Shown here piece by piece: positions 9,563 through 18,307 of a stretch of DNA of 64,000 bases (position 1 is its first letter; every line of letters starts with the position of its first letter). Where the stretch lies: positions 1 through 64,000 of the forward strand of contig NZ_JAVRBG010000013.1 of NCBI RefSeq assembly GCF_031845265.1. Reading direction: 5' to 3'. The notes under the pieces are model-generated. The model had not been told where the DNA came from. It made no database searches and worked only from the letters and a program-made list of their open reading frames with translations. The translations under genes and the position numbers were made by a program. Source of the DNA: Mesonia ostreae (lineage in GTDB: Bacteria; Bacteroidota; Bacteroidia; Flavobacteriales; Flavobacteriaceae).

Positions 9563-9570
9563 TATTTTTG
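9563..9570 (+). promoter_or_regulatory. -7 promoter box abutting the start codon
   Basis: TATTTTTG matches TAnnTTTG exactly and ends only 4 bp before the ATG at 9575. Transcription would therefore start at or near the A of ATG, predicting a leaderless mRNA. Confidence 0.55.
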
Positions 9571-9574
9571 CATT

Positions 9575-9775
9575 ATGAAATTACTTATATTGACAATCGT
9601 ATTGTTGGGATTAGCTTTCGCTGGAATTGCTATTAAAATTTGGGCGAAAAAAGATGGTAAGTTTGCAGGAACTTGTGCTAGTGAAAATCCCTATCTTAAT
9701 AAAAGTGGAGAGTCTTGTGGTTTTTGTGGAAAAACTCCAGATCAAGCTGAATGTGCTAAGGAATCAAATTCATAA
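9575..9775 (+). CDS. small Cys-rich membrane protein
   Basis: A 66-residue protein with one N-terminal transmembrane or signal-anchor segment (LLILTIVLLGLAFAGIAIKIW). A short outer part contains CAS, then CGFCG and AEC, four cysteines in all, suggesting a metal-binding or disulphide knuckle. It resembles a peptide common in Flavobacteriaceae annotated only as membrane or secreted protein; function is unknown. The in-frame ATG at 9557 lies before the promoter box, so 9575 is chosen. The glycosyltransferase gene starts 12 bp after its stop. Confidence 0.75.
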   Translation: MKLLILTIVLLGLAFAGIAIKIWAKKDGKFAGTCASENPYLNKSGESCGFCGKTPDQAECAKESNS

Positions 9776-9787
9776 GCATAAGAATTA

Positions 9788-10906
9788 ATGTTGCAAGTTC
9801 TCTTTATTGCATTTCTATGCATTGTAGCAATTAATTTTTCTTATTTCCTTTTTTTTGGAATTTTCTTCTTTTCTTATAAAGAGAGAAAAATTGAGAATGA
9901 CAATCAAAATTATATTCCAGTTTCTCTTATTATTTGTGCCAAGAATGAGGCATCTTCATTACAAGAGAATATTCCTTTATTTTTAAAACAATCGCATCCT
10001 GATTTCGAACTTATTTTAGTGAATGATACTTCCGCTGATGAAACTCTAGAGGTGATGGAAGATTTTCAAAGACAAGATGCTAGAATTAAGATTGTAAACG
10101 TACAAAATAACGAGAGATTTTGGGGCAATAAGAAATATGCACTTACTTTAGGAATAAAAAAGGCGATGCATTCGCATTTAATTTTTACAGATGCAGATTG
10201 TAAACCAAAAAGCAACGAATGGTTGTCACTTATGGCTTCCCAATTTAGTGAAACAAAAGAAATTGTTTTAGGTTATGGATCTTACGATACCATAGAAAAT
10301 TCCTTTTTAAATAAAATGATTCGCTATGAAACCCTTCTCACAGCGACGCAATATTTCTCTTATGCGTATTGGGGTTCTGCTTATATGGGCGTAGGAAGAA
10401 ATTTAGCATATACATCTCAGCTTTTCTATGATCACAACGGGTTTGTACCACATATGAATATTTTATCTGGAGATGATGATTTGTTTGTAAATGCAGCTGC
10501 TACATCAAAAAATGTGGCTTTGGTATTAGAGAAAGATGGATTTACCAAAAGTGAGCCTAAAAATACTTGGCAAGAATGGTACACTCAAAAGCGAAGACAT
10601 GTTTCTACGGCAAGTCATTATAAACCTAAACATAAATTTCTTTTAGGACTCTATTTTGCTAGTCAGGTTTTATTTTGGTTATTAGGAGCTATTCTTTGGA
10701 TAGCCGATTCTAATTTTGCTTATTGGATCATAGGTTTTTTTATTTTCAAACTTTTCCTGAAATATATAGTAATAGGCAAAGCAGCAAAAACATTAAACGA
10801 GAAAGGACTTCTCTGGCTTATGCCTTTTCAAGAAATAGTATTGCTCGCCACACAATTTGGTATATTTGTACATAATTTGATTTCTAAACCCGTACATTGG
10901 AAGTAA
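9788..10906 (+). CDS. membrane-anchored family 2 glycosyltransferase
   Basis: A 372-residue GT-A fold glycosyltransferase. An N-terminal membrane helix (about residues 3-28) precedes the nucleotide-sugar domain (VSLIICAKNEA, VNDTSADET). The metal-binding DxD lies in FTDADCK, then GDDDLF and QKRRHVS in the acceptor and processive-type positions. Two or three hydrophobic helices close the protein. The catalytic face is cytoplasmic. Donor and acceptor cannot be read from sequence. It is cotranscribed with the small Cys-rich gene before it and the sigma factor 4 bp after it. Confidence 0.88.
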   Translation: MLQVLFIAFLCIVAINFSYFLFFGIFFFSYKERKIENDNQNYIPVSLIICAKNEASSLQENIPLFLKQSHPDFELILVNDTSADETLEVMEDFQRQDARIKIVNVQNNERFWGNKKYALTLGIKKAMHSHLIFTDADCKPKSNEWLSLMASQFSETKEIVLGYGSYDTIENSFLNKMIRYETLLTATQYFSYAYWGSAYMGVGRNLAYTSQLFYDHNGFVPHMNILSGDDDLFVNAAATSKNVALVLEKDGFTKSEPKNTWQEWYTQKRRHVSTASHYKPKHKFLLGLYFASQVLFWLLGAILWIADSNFAYWIIGFFIFKLFLKYIVIGKAAKTLNEKGLLWLMPFQEIVLLATQFGIFVHNLISKPVHWK

Positions 10907-10910
10907 TGAT

Positions 10911-11453
10911 TTGAGAGAAATTGAAGAACATATCGCCAAAGCTAAAGTTGGAAATCAAATTTCCTTTCTTTTTTTGTTAGATTTTTTTTGGAATGATGTC
11001 TTTCGGTTTCAATTAAAAAGAACCAATAATGAATACGAAGCAGAAGAAATTACCATACAAACCTTCAGTAGAGCTTTTGACAAAATTTCTACCTACAATA
11101 AAGAATATAAGTTCAAAACCTGGTTGATCACCATTTCAAAAAACATTCACATAGATTCTAAAAGAGTAAAATCAATACCTACTTTAAGTGTAGATAAGTC
11201 ACTCGAAAAGAATATCGTAGACGAGACTCCTTCCGCAGAAGATCAATTAATTACAGAGCAAAATCTAATCAGCTTATTGTTCCATATCAAACAGCTAAAG
11301 CCGCATTATCAAGAAGTGATACGCTATCGTTTTTTTGAGGAAATGTCTTATAAAGATATTGCTGAAACTTTAGATGAGCCCATGAACAACATTAAAGTGA
11401 AACTTTTGCGAGCCAAAAAATTACTGGCAGAAAGCATCAAAGAACGCGAATAG
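10911..11453 (+). CDS. RNA polymerase ECF-type sigma factor
   Basis: A 180-residue sigma-70 family protein. Region 2 includes NEYEAEEITIQTFSRAF and FKTWLITISKNIHIDSKR. Region 4 is the helix-turn-helix around HYQEVIRYRFFEEMSYKDIAETLD. No sigma-1 or sigma-3 domain is present, as expected for ECF or a related short group. The start codon is TTG at 10911, because no in-frame ATG lies between the previous stop and the domain. It follows the glycosyltransferase by 4 bp. No anti-sigma factor lies next to it, so its trigger is unknown. Confidence 0.85.
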   Translation: MREIEEHIAKAKVGNQISFLFLLDFFWNDVFRFQLKRTNNEYEAEEITIQTFSRAFDKISTYNKEYKFKTWLITISKNIHIDSKRVKSIPTLSVDKSLEKNIVDETPSAEDQLITEQNLISLLFHIKQLKPHYQEVIRYRFFEEMSYKDIAETLDEPMNNIKVKLLRAKKLLAESIKERE

Positions 11454-11527
11454 AAACTTTTTATATTTTCATTTTTAAATGGAATCAATAAGAAATCAAT
11501 TCCGTACATTATACTTCCAAATTTATT

Positions 11528-11535
11528 TATATTTG
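11528..11535 (+). promoter_or_regulatory. -7 promoter box for lipA
   Basis: TATATTTG, an exact TAnnTTTG match, ends 18 bp before the lipA ATG. It implies that lipA starts its own transcript. Confidence 0.5.
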
Positions 11536-11553
11536 TGACACAAATTTACATTT

Positions 11554-12432
11554 ATGTCTGTTGAAACTTTAGTAAAAGAAAACACAAAACGTACGCCAAA
11601 ACCAAAATGGTTACGGGTAAAATTGCCTACTGGTAAGAAATACAGCAACCTTAGAAAGTTGGTAGATAAGTATGACTTACATACTATTTGTACCTCTGGA
11701 AGTTGTCCTAATATGGGAGAATGCTGGAGTGAGGGTACAGCAACTTTTATGATTTTGGGAAATGTTTGTACGCGTAGTTGTGGATTTTGCGGAGTTAAAA
11801 CCGGTCGTCCAGAAAATGTAGATTGGGATGAGCCAGAAAAAGTTGCACGTTCCATTAAATTGATGGATATTAAACACGCAGTGGTGACCAGTGTAGATCG
11901 TGACGATTTAAAAGATATGGGATCTATTATTTGGCAAGAAACCGTAAAAGCTATCCGAAGAATGAACCCTAATACGACTTTAGAAACGCTTATTCCTGAT
12001 TTTCAGGGTGTAGAAAAAAATATAGATCGGATTATAGCGGTCAAGCCGGAAGTGGTTTCACATAATATGGAAACGGTAAAACGTTTAACTAGAGAAGTGC
12101 GTATACAAGCAAAATACGATAGAAGTTTAGCAGTCTTACAATATTTAAAAGACCAAGGAATAGAAAGAACTAAGTCTGGGATTATGTTGGGGCTAGGAGA
12201 AAGAGAAGAAGAAGTGATTCAAACGCTAAAAGATTTGAGAGGTGTAGGTTTAGATATTGTTACCATTGGACAATACCTTCAGCCTAGTAAAAATCATTTA
12301 CCAGTACAGCAATTTATTACTCCAGATCAATTTAAAAAATATGAAGAAATTGGTTTAGAGTTAGGCTTTAGACACGTAGAGAGTGGCGCATTGGTTCGTT
12401 CCTCATATAAAGCTCAAAAGCATTTAACTTAA
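11554..12432 (+). CDS. lipA: lipoyl synthase
   Basis: Radical SAM enzyme that inserts two sulphurs into protein-bound octanoyl chains to make lipoyl cofactors for pyruvate and 2-oxoglutarate dehydrogenases. The auxiliary cluster cysteines are in CTSGSCPNMGEC and the radical SAM CxxxCxxC in CTRSCGFC. The C-terminal serine ligand is likely in the GALVRSSYKA segment. The 292-residue length is normal. gap begins 13 bp after its stop, so the two are probably cotranscribed. Confidence 0.97.
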   Translation: MSVETLVKENTKRTPKPKWLRVKLPTGKKYSNLRKLVDKYDLHTICTSGSCPNMGECWSEGTATFMILGNVCTRSCGFCGVKTGRPENVDWDEPEKVARSIKLMDIKHAVVTSVDRDDLKDMGSIIWQETVKAIRRMNPNTTLETLIPDFQGVEKNIDRIIAVKPEVVSHNMETVKRLTREVRIQAKYDRSLAVLQYLKDQGIERTKSGIMLGLGEREEEVIQTLKDLRGVGLDIVTIGQYLQPSKNHLPVQQFITPDQFKKYEEIGLELGFRHVESGALVRSSYKAQKHLT

Positions 12433-12445
12433 GCCTAAAGAAAAT

Positions 12446-13447
12446 ATGGCTCATAAAATAAAAATCGGGATTAACGGTTTTGGAAGAATAGGAAGAGGTC
12501 TTTTTAGAATCTTACTAAAACATCCTAGCATCGAGGTAGTCGCTATAAATGATTTAGCCGATGCCAAAACTTTATCGCATCTTCTTAAATACGACAGTAT
12601 TCACGGAGTTTTGCCTGCGGAAGTAAGCCATAAAATCGATACTATTTTAGTAGACAAAAAAGAGTATCAACTTCATAATGCTAGCCAGCCTAAAGATATC
12701 TCTTGGCCAGAAGAGGTAGAGCTCGTAATAGAATCTACTGGAAAATTCAAAAAAAGAACCGATTTAGAAGCTCATCTTAAAAATAATGTAGAACATGTTA
12801 TTCTTTCTGTGCCGCCTATAGAAGATGATATAAAAACGATCGTTTTTGGTGTGAATGATGATTTAATTTCAAAAGAAGATCGTATTATTTCTACCGCAAG
12901 CTGTACTACAAATAATGCAGCGCCTATGTTAAAAGTGGTTCATGACGCTTTTCGGGTAGAACAAGCCTATATTACAACCGTGCATTCCTATACATCAGAC
13001 CAAAGTTTACACGATCAACCTCATAGAGATTTAAGAAGATCTCGGGCTGCAGGTCAATCCATTATCCCAACAACAACAGGAGCTGCAAAGGCATTGACAA
13101 AAATTTTTCCAGATTTAGCTTCGGTAATTGGAGGGTGTGGTATTCGGGTACCTGTGCCTAATGGTTCTTTAACAGATATGACCTTAAATGTGAAGCATAA
13201 AACCTCTATAGATGAGATTAACCAGCTTTTTAAAACTGCTTCAGAAAATCATTTTAAAGGCGTTTTAGAGTATACGGAAGATCCTATTGTCTCGATAGAC
13301 ATTATAGGAAGTCCTTATTCGTGTACGTTTGATGCTCAAATGACTTCTGTTATCGATGAACATTTAGTGAAACTAATAGGTTGGTATGACAATGAATATG
13401 GTTACAGTCATAGAATCGTTGACATGATTTTAGCTCTGAAGAATTAA
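12446..13447 (+). CDS. gap: glyceraldehyde-3-phosphate dehydrogenase, type I
   Basis: Cytoplasmic enzyme of glycolysis and gluconeogenesis that oxidises glyceraldehyde-3-phosphate with phosphate. The Rossmann start INGFGRIGR is followed by AINDL, whose aspartate favours NAD. The catalytic cysteine is in STASCTTNNA with the histidine in TVHSYTSDQ, and WYDNEYGYS closes the domain. It has 333 residues. Flavobacteria often carry two GAPDH genes; whether this copy is the catabolic one cannot be decided here. It sits between lipA and a hybrid histidine kinase, 6 bp before the latter. Confidence 0.95.
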   Translation: MAHKIKIGINGFGRIGRGLFRILLKHPSIEVVAINDLADAKTLSHLLKYDSIHGVLPAEVSHKIDTILVDKKEYQLHNASQPKDISWPEEVELVIESTGKFKKRTDLEAHLKNNVEHVILSVPPIEDDIKTIVFGVNDDLISKEDRIISTASCTTNNAAPMLKVVHDAFRVEQAYITTVHSYTSDQSLHDQPHRDLRRSRAAGQSIIPTTTGAAKALTKIFPDLASVIGGCGIRVPVPNGSLTDMTLNVKHKTSIDEINQLFKTASENHFKGVLEYTEDPIVSIDIIGSPYSCTFDAQMTSVIDEHLVKLIGWYDNEYGYSHRIVDMILALKN

Positions 13448-13453
13448 GTACTA

Positions 13454-15286
13454 ATGATAAAATTTCTTTTTCAAAATTTAAATTTGATTTTTAAAGTACC
13501 CTCTTTAGTATTACTGCTAGCTCTTTCTTTAGACATAAGCGAGTCAAATAATGAGGTCTCTTTCAATGATTTAAATAAAGAGGAAGCTGTAAAAGACACA
13601 CTCCACGTCAAAACTCTATTACAAGATAGTTTAAATCATGTTGCGGAAGATTATTACAATTTAGCAATTGAAAATTTTAAAATAAATGAACTAGGTAATT
13701 CGTTTCAGAATGCTGGCAAAATGTACGAGATAGCGCAAAAGAATGGAAATCAACTTCAGCAAATAAAAAGTCTTAAGCTATTAAGTTTAATCTATGAAAA
13801 GAAGGGCGATCTAGAAAAAGCCTTAGCGTGTTTAAAGCAGGCTAATACCCTAAAAGATACTTATTTTCTTGAAACAGGCGACTCTAGCTTTTTAGGAAAT
13901 AATTTTCCTATTATAGAAAATAAAATCTTGCAGCTAGAGAAGGTCAATTCTAAGCAGGAAAAAACTTTAAAATTTAATCAATTAGCAATTATATTAAGTG
14001 TTTTACTCATTGTTATACTTTCGTTATTTACTCTTTCTCTATATAAGAACAATCAAATACGAGCAGGTGCAAATAAGTTGCTTCAAAAAAAGAATGAAGA
14101 ACTTTTTGCAGCCAAAGAAAAGGCAGAACAGGCCAGTAAGATTAAAGAGAATTTCCTTTCAACGATTTCACATGAATTAAGAACACCAATTTATGCCGTT
14201 ACTGGTTTAACGTATTTATTGCTTCAAGAGAATCCAAATAAAAGTCAAGAAGAGCATTTAAACTCTTTAAAATATTCTGGAGAGCATTTGTTGTCTTTAA
14301 TTAATAATATTCTAGACCTTAATAAATTATCTGCTAAAAAAGTAAAAAAAATCAATACAGATTTTAATTTGAGATTAAAGATGGCTGATTTTTACCAATC
14401 GTTTGTCAAAACAGCAAAAGACAAAAGTGTAGAAGTACATATGCTCATTGAAGATCAAATCCCAGAGGTTTTAAACGGGGACATTCTTAAGGTGTTTCAA
14501 GTACTTATAAATTTAGTTTCAAATGCGATAAAATTCACGAATAATGGAGATGTCTGGATTCGTTTATCTTTGGTAAACGAAGAAAAGAAGCAAGTAATGC
14601 TACGTTTTGAAATTGAAGATAATGGAATTGGAATCGATAAAAAACATCAAAAATCTATATTCAAAAATTTTAATCAAGGCCAAGATGAAACAAATATACG
14701 GTATGGAGGCACTGGATTAGGTCTTCCTATTGTAAAAAATCTACTGCTTTTTTTAGGTAGTAAAATTCATTTAGAAAGTGAAAAAGGTAAAGGAGCAAAG
14801 TTTTATTTTGATATATCCTTTGGTAAAGCGCAGCAAGGCAAAGGGGTAGTAAAACAACTAGATAAAAATGAACAAGATTTTTTAGAACTTGATATGCTTA
14901 AAGTTTTAGAAGGTAAAAGGATTTTAATTGTAGATGATAATAAATTGAATCAAAAAATCACAGAGAAAATATTATTGCGAAAAAATACTATTTGCGACGT
15001 AGCTGGAAATGGACAATTAGCTTTAGATTTTGTTCATAAACATATCTACGATTTAATTTTGATGGATATAGACATGCCAGTAATGGACGGAATAGAAGCT
15101 ACAGAAATTATTCGGAAAAAAGATAGTAGAACGCCAATAATCGCTTTAACGGCCGTAAGCTTAGAGGGAAAAATAGAGCAATTTTTAAACCACGGATTTA
15201 CCGACGTGATTCCTAAGCCTTATAAAACCGAATTGTTTTACGAAAAAATCTATAAGGTGCTTAAGCTCGCCCAACGAAGTGCTTAA
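13454..15286 (+). CDS. hybrid histidine kinase with TPR sensor and receiver
   Basis: A 610-residue membrane sensor. An N-terminal hydrophobic segment precedes a periplasmic region with TPR-like helices (about residues 50-125). One transmembrane helix follows (about 177-199), then a coiled linker and the HisKA domain with phospho-accepting His240 in STISHELRTP. HATPase motifs are NLVSNAIKFT, DNGIGI and GGTGLGLPIV. A C-terminal receiver has VDDN and the phosphorylatable Asp near 538 in LMDIDMPVMDG. No output domain is attached and no cognate regulator lies beside it. The 3' end overlaps the convergent lpxK by 26 bp. Confidence 0.92.
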   Translation: MIKFLFQNLNLIFKVPSLVLLLALSLDISESNNEVSFNDLNKEEAVKDTLHVKTLLQDSLNHVAEDYYNLAIENFKINELGNSFQNAGKMYEIAQKNGNQLQQIKSLKLLSLIYEKKGDLEKALACLKQANTLKDTYFLETGDSSFLGNNFPIIENKILQLEKVNSKQEKTLKFNQLAIILSVLLIVILSLFTLSLYKNNQIRAGANKLLQKKNEELFAAKEKAEQASKIKENFLSTISHELRTPIYAVTGLTYLLLQENPNKSQEEHLNSLKYSGEHLLSLINNILDLNKLSAKKVKKINTDFNLRLKMADFYQSFVKTAKDKSVEVHMLIEDQIPEVLNGDILKVFQVLINLVSNAIKFTNNGDVWIRLSLVNEEKKQVMLRFEIEDNGIGIDKKHQKSIFKNFNQGQDETNIRYGGTGLGLPIVKNLLLFLGSKIHLESEKGKGAKFYFDISFGKAQQGKGVVKQLDKNEQDFLELDMLKVLEGKRILIVDDNKLNQKITEKILLRKNTICDVAGNGQLALDFVHKHIYDLILMDIDMPVMDGIEATEIIRKKDSRTPIIALTAVSLEGKIEQFLNHGFTDVIPKPYKTELFYEKIYKVLKLAQRSA

Positions 15287-16265
15287 TTTCTTGATCAAAT
15301 TCTTTTTTGTTTTCTAGAAATACCGTCTTAATAGGAAGGTAAAATAATTTTTCTCTTGGAAAATGATCTTTAAGACGCATAAAATCTTTTTCGGTAGTGA
15401 CCAAAAGTGGTTCTTTTCTTAAAGTTTCTAATTCTTTTTCAGTAAATAAGTGATGATCTGGGTAGGAGTAGTGTTTCACGTCCAATCCGTTTGCTTTTAA
15501 ATGATGTACGAGAGGTTTGGGTTTGGCAATTCCGGTGACGAGATTAAATTTTTCCATTAATTGTATAGGAATCCGTTGTACACCATTGGTAAAATAATCT
15601 TCATAATGAATCCCAGTAAAAAATAACTTCTGATGTGCTTTAATTTTTAAAGATTTCGTAATTTTTATCTTTTCTTCTTCAGAAATAGTTAAAGGACATT
15701 TGGTTACAATAACCACATCGGCGCGGTTGGCTCCAAAAGCAGGTTCTCTTAAATTTCCTGCGGGCAAAACGATGTCATTAGAGTAAAGTTCGTGATAAGC
15801 GGTAAGTAAAATAGAAAATCCTGCCTTTACCTTTCTATGTTGGTAAGCATCGTCTAAGAGAATCACTTTGGGAGGAGTTCTTTGAGCTCTTAACTCAGAA
15901 ATTCCATGTTGTCTATTTTCATCTACAGCGACGAATACTTCGGGGAATTTACGCTTAAATTGAAGCGGTTCGTCCCCTACATCTTTGGCTTCATTTTTAA
16001 CGTCTAGCAATAAAAAACCTTTTGTTTTTCGTTTATAGCCTCGACTTAAAGTACCCACTTGGTGGTCAGGTTTCAGCAAATCAATAAGATATTCAATCAT
16101 AGGAGATTTTCCCGTGCCTCCCATACTTAAATTCCCAACCGTAATGACTGGAAAATTGTAAGAAGTAGATGTTAGAAATCCCCAATCAAAAAACTTGTTT
16201 CGCAGCCCTACAATTATTCCGTAAAGAATAGAAAAAGGAAAGAGTAATTTTCTTAGTAATTGCAT
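15261..16265 (-). CDS. lpxK: tetraacyldisaccharide 4'-kinase
   Basis: Inner-membrane-associated P-loop kinase that phosphorylates the lipid A disaccharide at the 4' position. Walker A is in NLSMGGTGKSP; the family motif DDAYQHR and a TTEKD segment near the end are present. The N-terminus has the hydrophobic membrane-associating helix. It has 334 residues. Its presence confirms a Gram-negative LPS-making cell. It is transcribed alone against the histidine kinase and divergently from the Nif3-like gene 46 bp away. Confidence 0.95.
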   Translation of the reverse strand: MQLLRKLLFPFSILYGIIVGLRNKFFDWGFLTSTSYNFPVITVGNLSMGGTGKSPMIEYLIDLLKPDHQVGTLSRGYKRKTKGFLLLDVKNEAKDVGDEPLQFKRKFPEVFVAVDENRQHGISELRAQRTPPKVILLDDAYQHRKVKAGFSILLTAYHELYSNDIVLPAGNLREPAFGANRADVVIVTKCPLTISEEEKIKITKSLKIKAHQKLFFTGIHYEDYFTNGVQRIPIQLMEKFNLVTGIAKPKPLVHHLKANGLDVKHYSYPDHHLFTEKELETLRKEPLLVTTEKDFMRLKDHFPREKLFYLPIKTVFLENKKEFDQEIKHFVGRA

Positions 16266-16311
16266 AAGACGAAGGTATAATTTTTATATTTACCTTCTAA
16301 AGAATTTTTTT

Positions 16312-17406
16312 ATGAAAGTAAAAGAGATTACGCAGAGTTTGGAGCAGTTGGCGCCTCTCGCTTACGCGGAAGATTTTGACAACGTTGGTCTTTTAGTAGG
16401 AGATCATGAGCAAGAAGTAAGCGGAGTGCTAGTAAGTTTAGATTGTCTAGAAGCGACCGTAGTTGAAGCCATAGAGAAGAATTGCAACCTGATTGTTGCG
16501 TTTCATCCCATTATTTTTGGAGGCTTAAAATCCCTTACTGGGAAATCTTATGTAGAGCGTGTGGTGATAAAAGGGATACAAAATGATATTGCAATTTATG
16601 CCATTCATACGGCTTTAGACAATTGTTTTAAAGGGGTTAATGATATGATTTGTCAGCAACTCAACTTAACAAATCGCCAAGTTTTAATTCCGCAAAGCAA
16701 CACGATTAAAAAGTTGACTACCTATGTGCCAAAAAAAGATGCAGACAAAATATTAGAAGCCTTATTTAAAGCAGGAGCGGGTGATATTGGCAACTACGAG
16801 AATTGCAGTTTTTCTTTGGAAGGAAAAGGTAGTTTTTTGCCTAACGAAAAAGCTAATCCAGTAGTAGGAAGAAAAGGAGAGTTACAAATAGAGGAAGAAA
16901 AGCAGTTACACGTTACTTTCTCAAAACACGTAGAGCATCAGGTTTTAGCTGCTTTAAAAGCGAGTCACCCTTATGAAGAAGTGGCCTATGAACTCACCAG
17001 CTTAGAAAATACAAATCAGCATATAGGAATAGGAATGTTGGGGGAATTAGAAAGCGGAATGGAAGAAAAAACCTTTTTAAAACACATTAAAGAAGTTTTT
17101 AAAACGGGAGCTGTTAGGCATTCTCAAGTTTTAGGAAAAAAAATTAAGAAAGTTGCGGTGCTAGGAGGAAGTGGAGCTTTTGCAATTGAAGCTGCTAAAG
17201 CAGCGGGAGCAGACGTTTTTATTACTGCCGACTTAAAATACCACGATTTTTTTAAGGCTGAAAATGAGATTCTTCTAGCCGATGTAGGACATTATGAAAG
17301 CGAACAATACACAAAAAACTTATTACATTCTTATCTTACGAAAAAATTCCCTAATTTTGCAATCGTTTTAGCACAAAAAAATACCAACCCAATTCAATAT
17401 AGTTGA
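16312..17406 (+). CDS. Nif3-like dinuclear metal-centre protein
   Basis: A 364-residue DUF34/NIF3 family protein. Metal-ligand motifs FHPIIF and IHTALD lie in the N-terminal half and VGHYESE in the C-terminal half. Between them, about residues 125-235, is the inserted PII/CutA-like domain seen in the longer YqfO-type members. The family forms toroidal hexamers; related proteins have been linked to GTP cyclohydrolase-like or metal-chaperone roles, but the function is not settled. The following gene starts 2 bp after the stop, giving a tight two-gene operon. Confidence 0.9.
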   Translation: MKVKEITQSLEQLAPLAYAEDFDNVGLLVGDHEQEVSGVLVSLDCLEATVVEAIEKNCNLIVAFHPIIFGGLKSLTGKSYVERVVIKGIQNDIAIYAIHTALDNCFKGVNDMICQQLNLTNRQVLIPQSNTIKKLTTYVPKKDADKILEALFKAGAGDIGNYENCSFSLEGKGSFLPNEKANPVVGRKGELQIEEEKQLHVTFSKHVEHQVLAALKASHPYEEVAYELTSLENTNQHIGIGMLGELESGMEEKTFLKHIKEVFKTGAVRHSQVLGKKIKKVAVLGGSGAFAIEAAKAAGADVFITADLKYHDFFKAENEILLADVGHYESEQYTKNLLHSYLTKKFPNFAIVLAQKNTNPIQYS

Positions 17407-17408
17407 TT

Positions 17409-18188
17409 ATGGCAAAGAAAAAAGAGGTTACCGTAGAGGAAAAACTTAGAGCATTATACGATTTGCAATTAATAGATGCTCGTATTGATGAAATTAGAAA
17501 TGTACGAGGAGAGTTGCCTCTAGAAGTGGAAGATTTAGAAGATGAAGTAGCTGGACTAACAAAAAGACTAGAGAAACTAAATTCAGATTTAGAAAAAGTG
17601 GATGTGGATATTAAGGGAAAAAAGATCTTAATTGAAGAATCTAACGGCTTAATCAAAAAATATACAGAGCAACAAAAGAATGTTCGTAACAACCGCGAGT
17701 TTAATGCAATTTCTAAGGAAATCGAATTTCAGGAACTAGAAATTGAGTTGGCAGAAAAGCACATCAAAGAATTTTACGCTCAAATAGAGCAAAAGAAAGA
17801 AGTGATTGAGTCTACTAAAGAGAAGGTAGCAAAAAGACAATCTCACTTAGATCACAAGCAAAGTGAATTGAATGAAATTTTAGAAGAAACGGAAAAAGAA
17901 GAGCAAGCTTTGATCAAAAAGTCTGATGAATACAAAAAAGACATTGAGGAGCGTTTAGTAAAAGCATATACAAGAATTAGGGATAATGTAAAGAATGGTT
18001 TAGCGGTAGTGCCAATTGAAAGAGGTGCATCGGGAGGGTCTTTCTTTACCATTCCACCACAAATACAAATGGAAATTGCTGGACGTAAAAAAGTAATTAC
18101 AGATGAGCACAGTGGGAGAATCTTGGTAGATCAAGAATTGGCCGAAGAAGAAAAATTAAAAATGCAAGCTTTATTTTCTAAAATGTAA
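17409..18188 (+). CDS. coiled-coil COG1579-like protein with lost zinc ribbon
   Basis: A 259-residue protein, mostly long coiled coil (about residues 10-185), with a C-terminal segment that follows the COG1579 zinc-ribbon pattern. Where other members have two CxxC pairs, this one has RGASGGSFFTIPPQ and TDEHSGRIL, so the metal ligands are gone while the fold-defining residues stay. From memory this is shared by flavobacterial members and is not a local defect. The ATG at 17409 is preferred over an in-frame TTG at 17403. It is coupled to the Nif3-like gene and ends at a terminator. Its role is unknown. Confidence 0.85.
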   Translation: MAKKKEVTVEEKLRALYDLQLIDARIDEIRNVRGELPLEVEDLEDEVAGLTKRLEKLNSDLEKVDVDIKGKKILIEESNGLIKKYTEQQKNVRNNREFNAISKEIEFQELEIELAEKHIKEFYAQIEQKKEVIESTKEKVAKRQSHLDHKQSELNEILEETEKEEQALIKKSDEYKKDIEERLVKAYTRIRDNVKNGLAVVPIERGASGGSFFTIPPQIQMEIAGRKKVITDEHSGRILVDQELAEEEKLKMQALFSKM

Positions 18189-18207
18189 GTTGCATATATG
18201 TTATACC

Positions 18208-18240
18208 AAAGCCTCTCTGTTTTCCAGAGGGGCTTTTTTT
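18208..18240 (+). terminator. intrinsic terminator
   Basis: AAAGCCTCTCTG at 18208-18219 pairs with CAGAGGGGCTTT at 18225-18236 with one G-U pair, then a T run. It closes the Nif3/coiled-coil operon. Confidence 0.9.
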
Positions 18241-18307
18241 ATTAACATAATATTGAGAACTCTTCTTTCTTCTTTCTCGTAATTTTATAGCAGTAAAAAC
18301 CGAAGCT

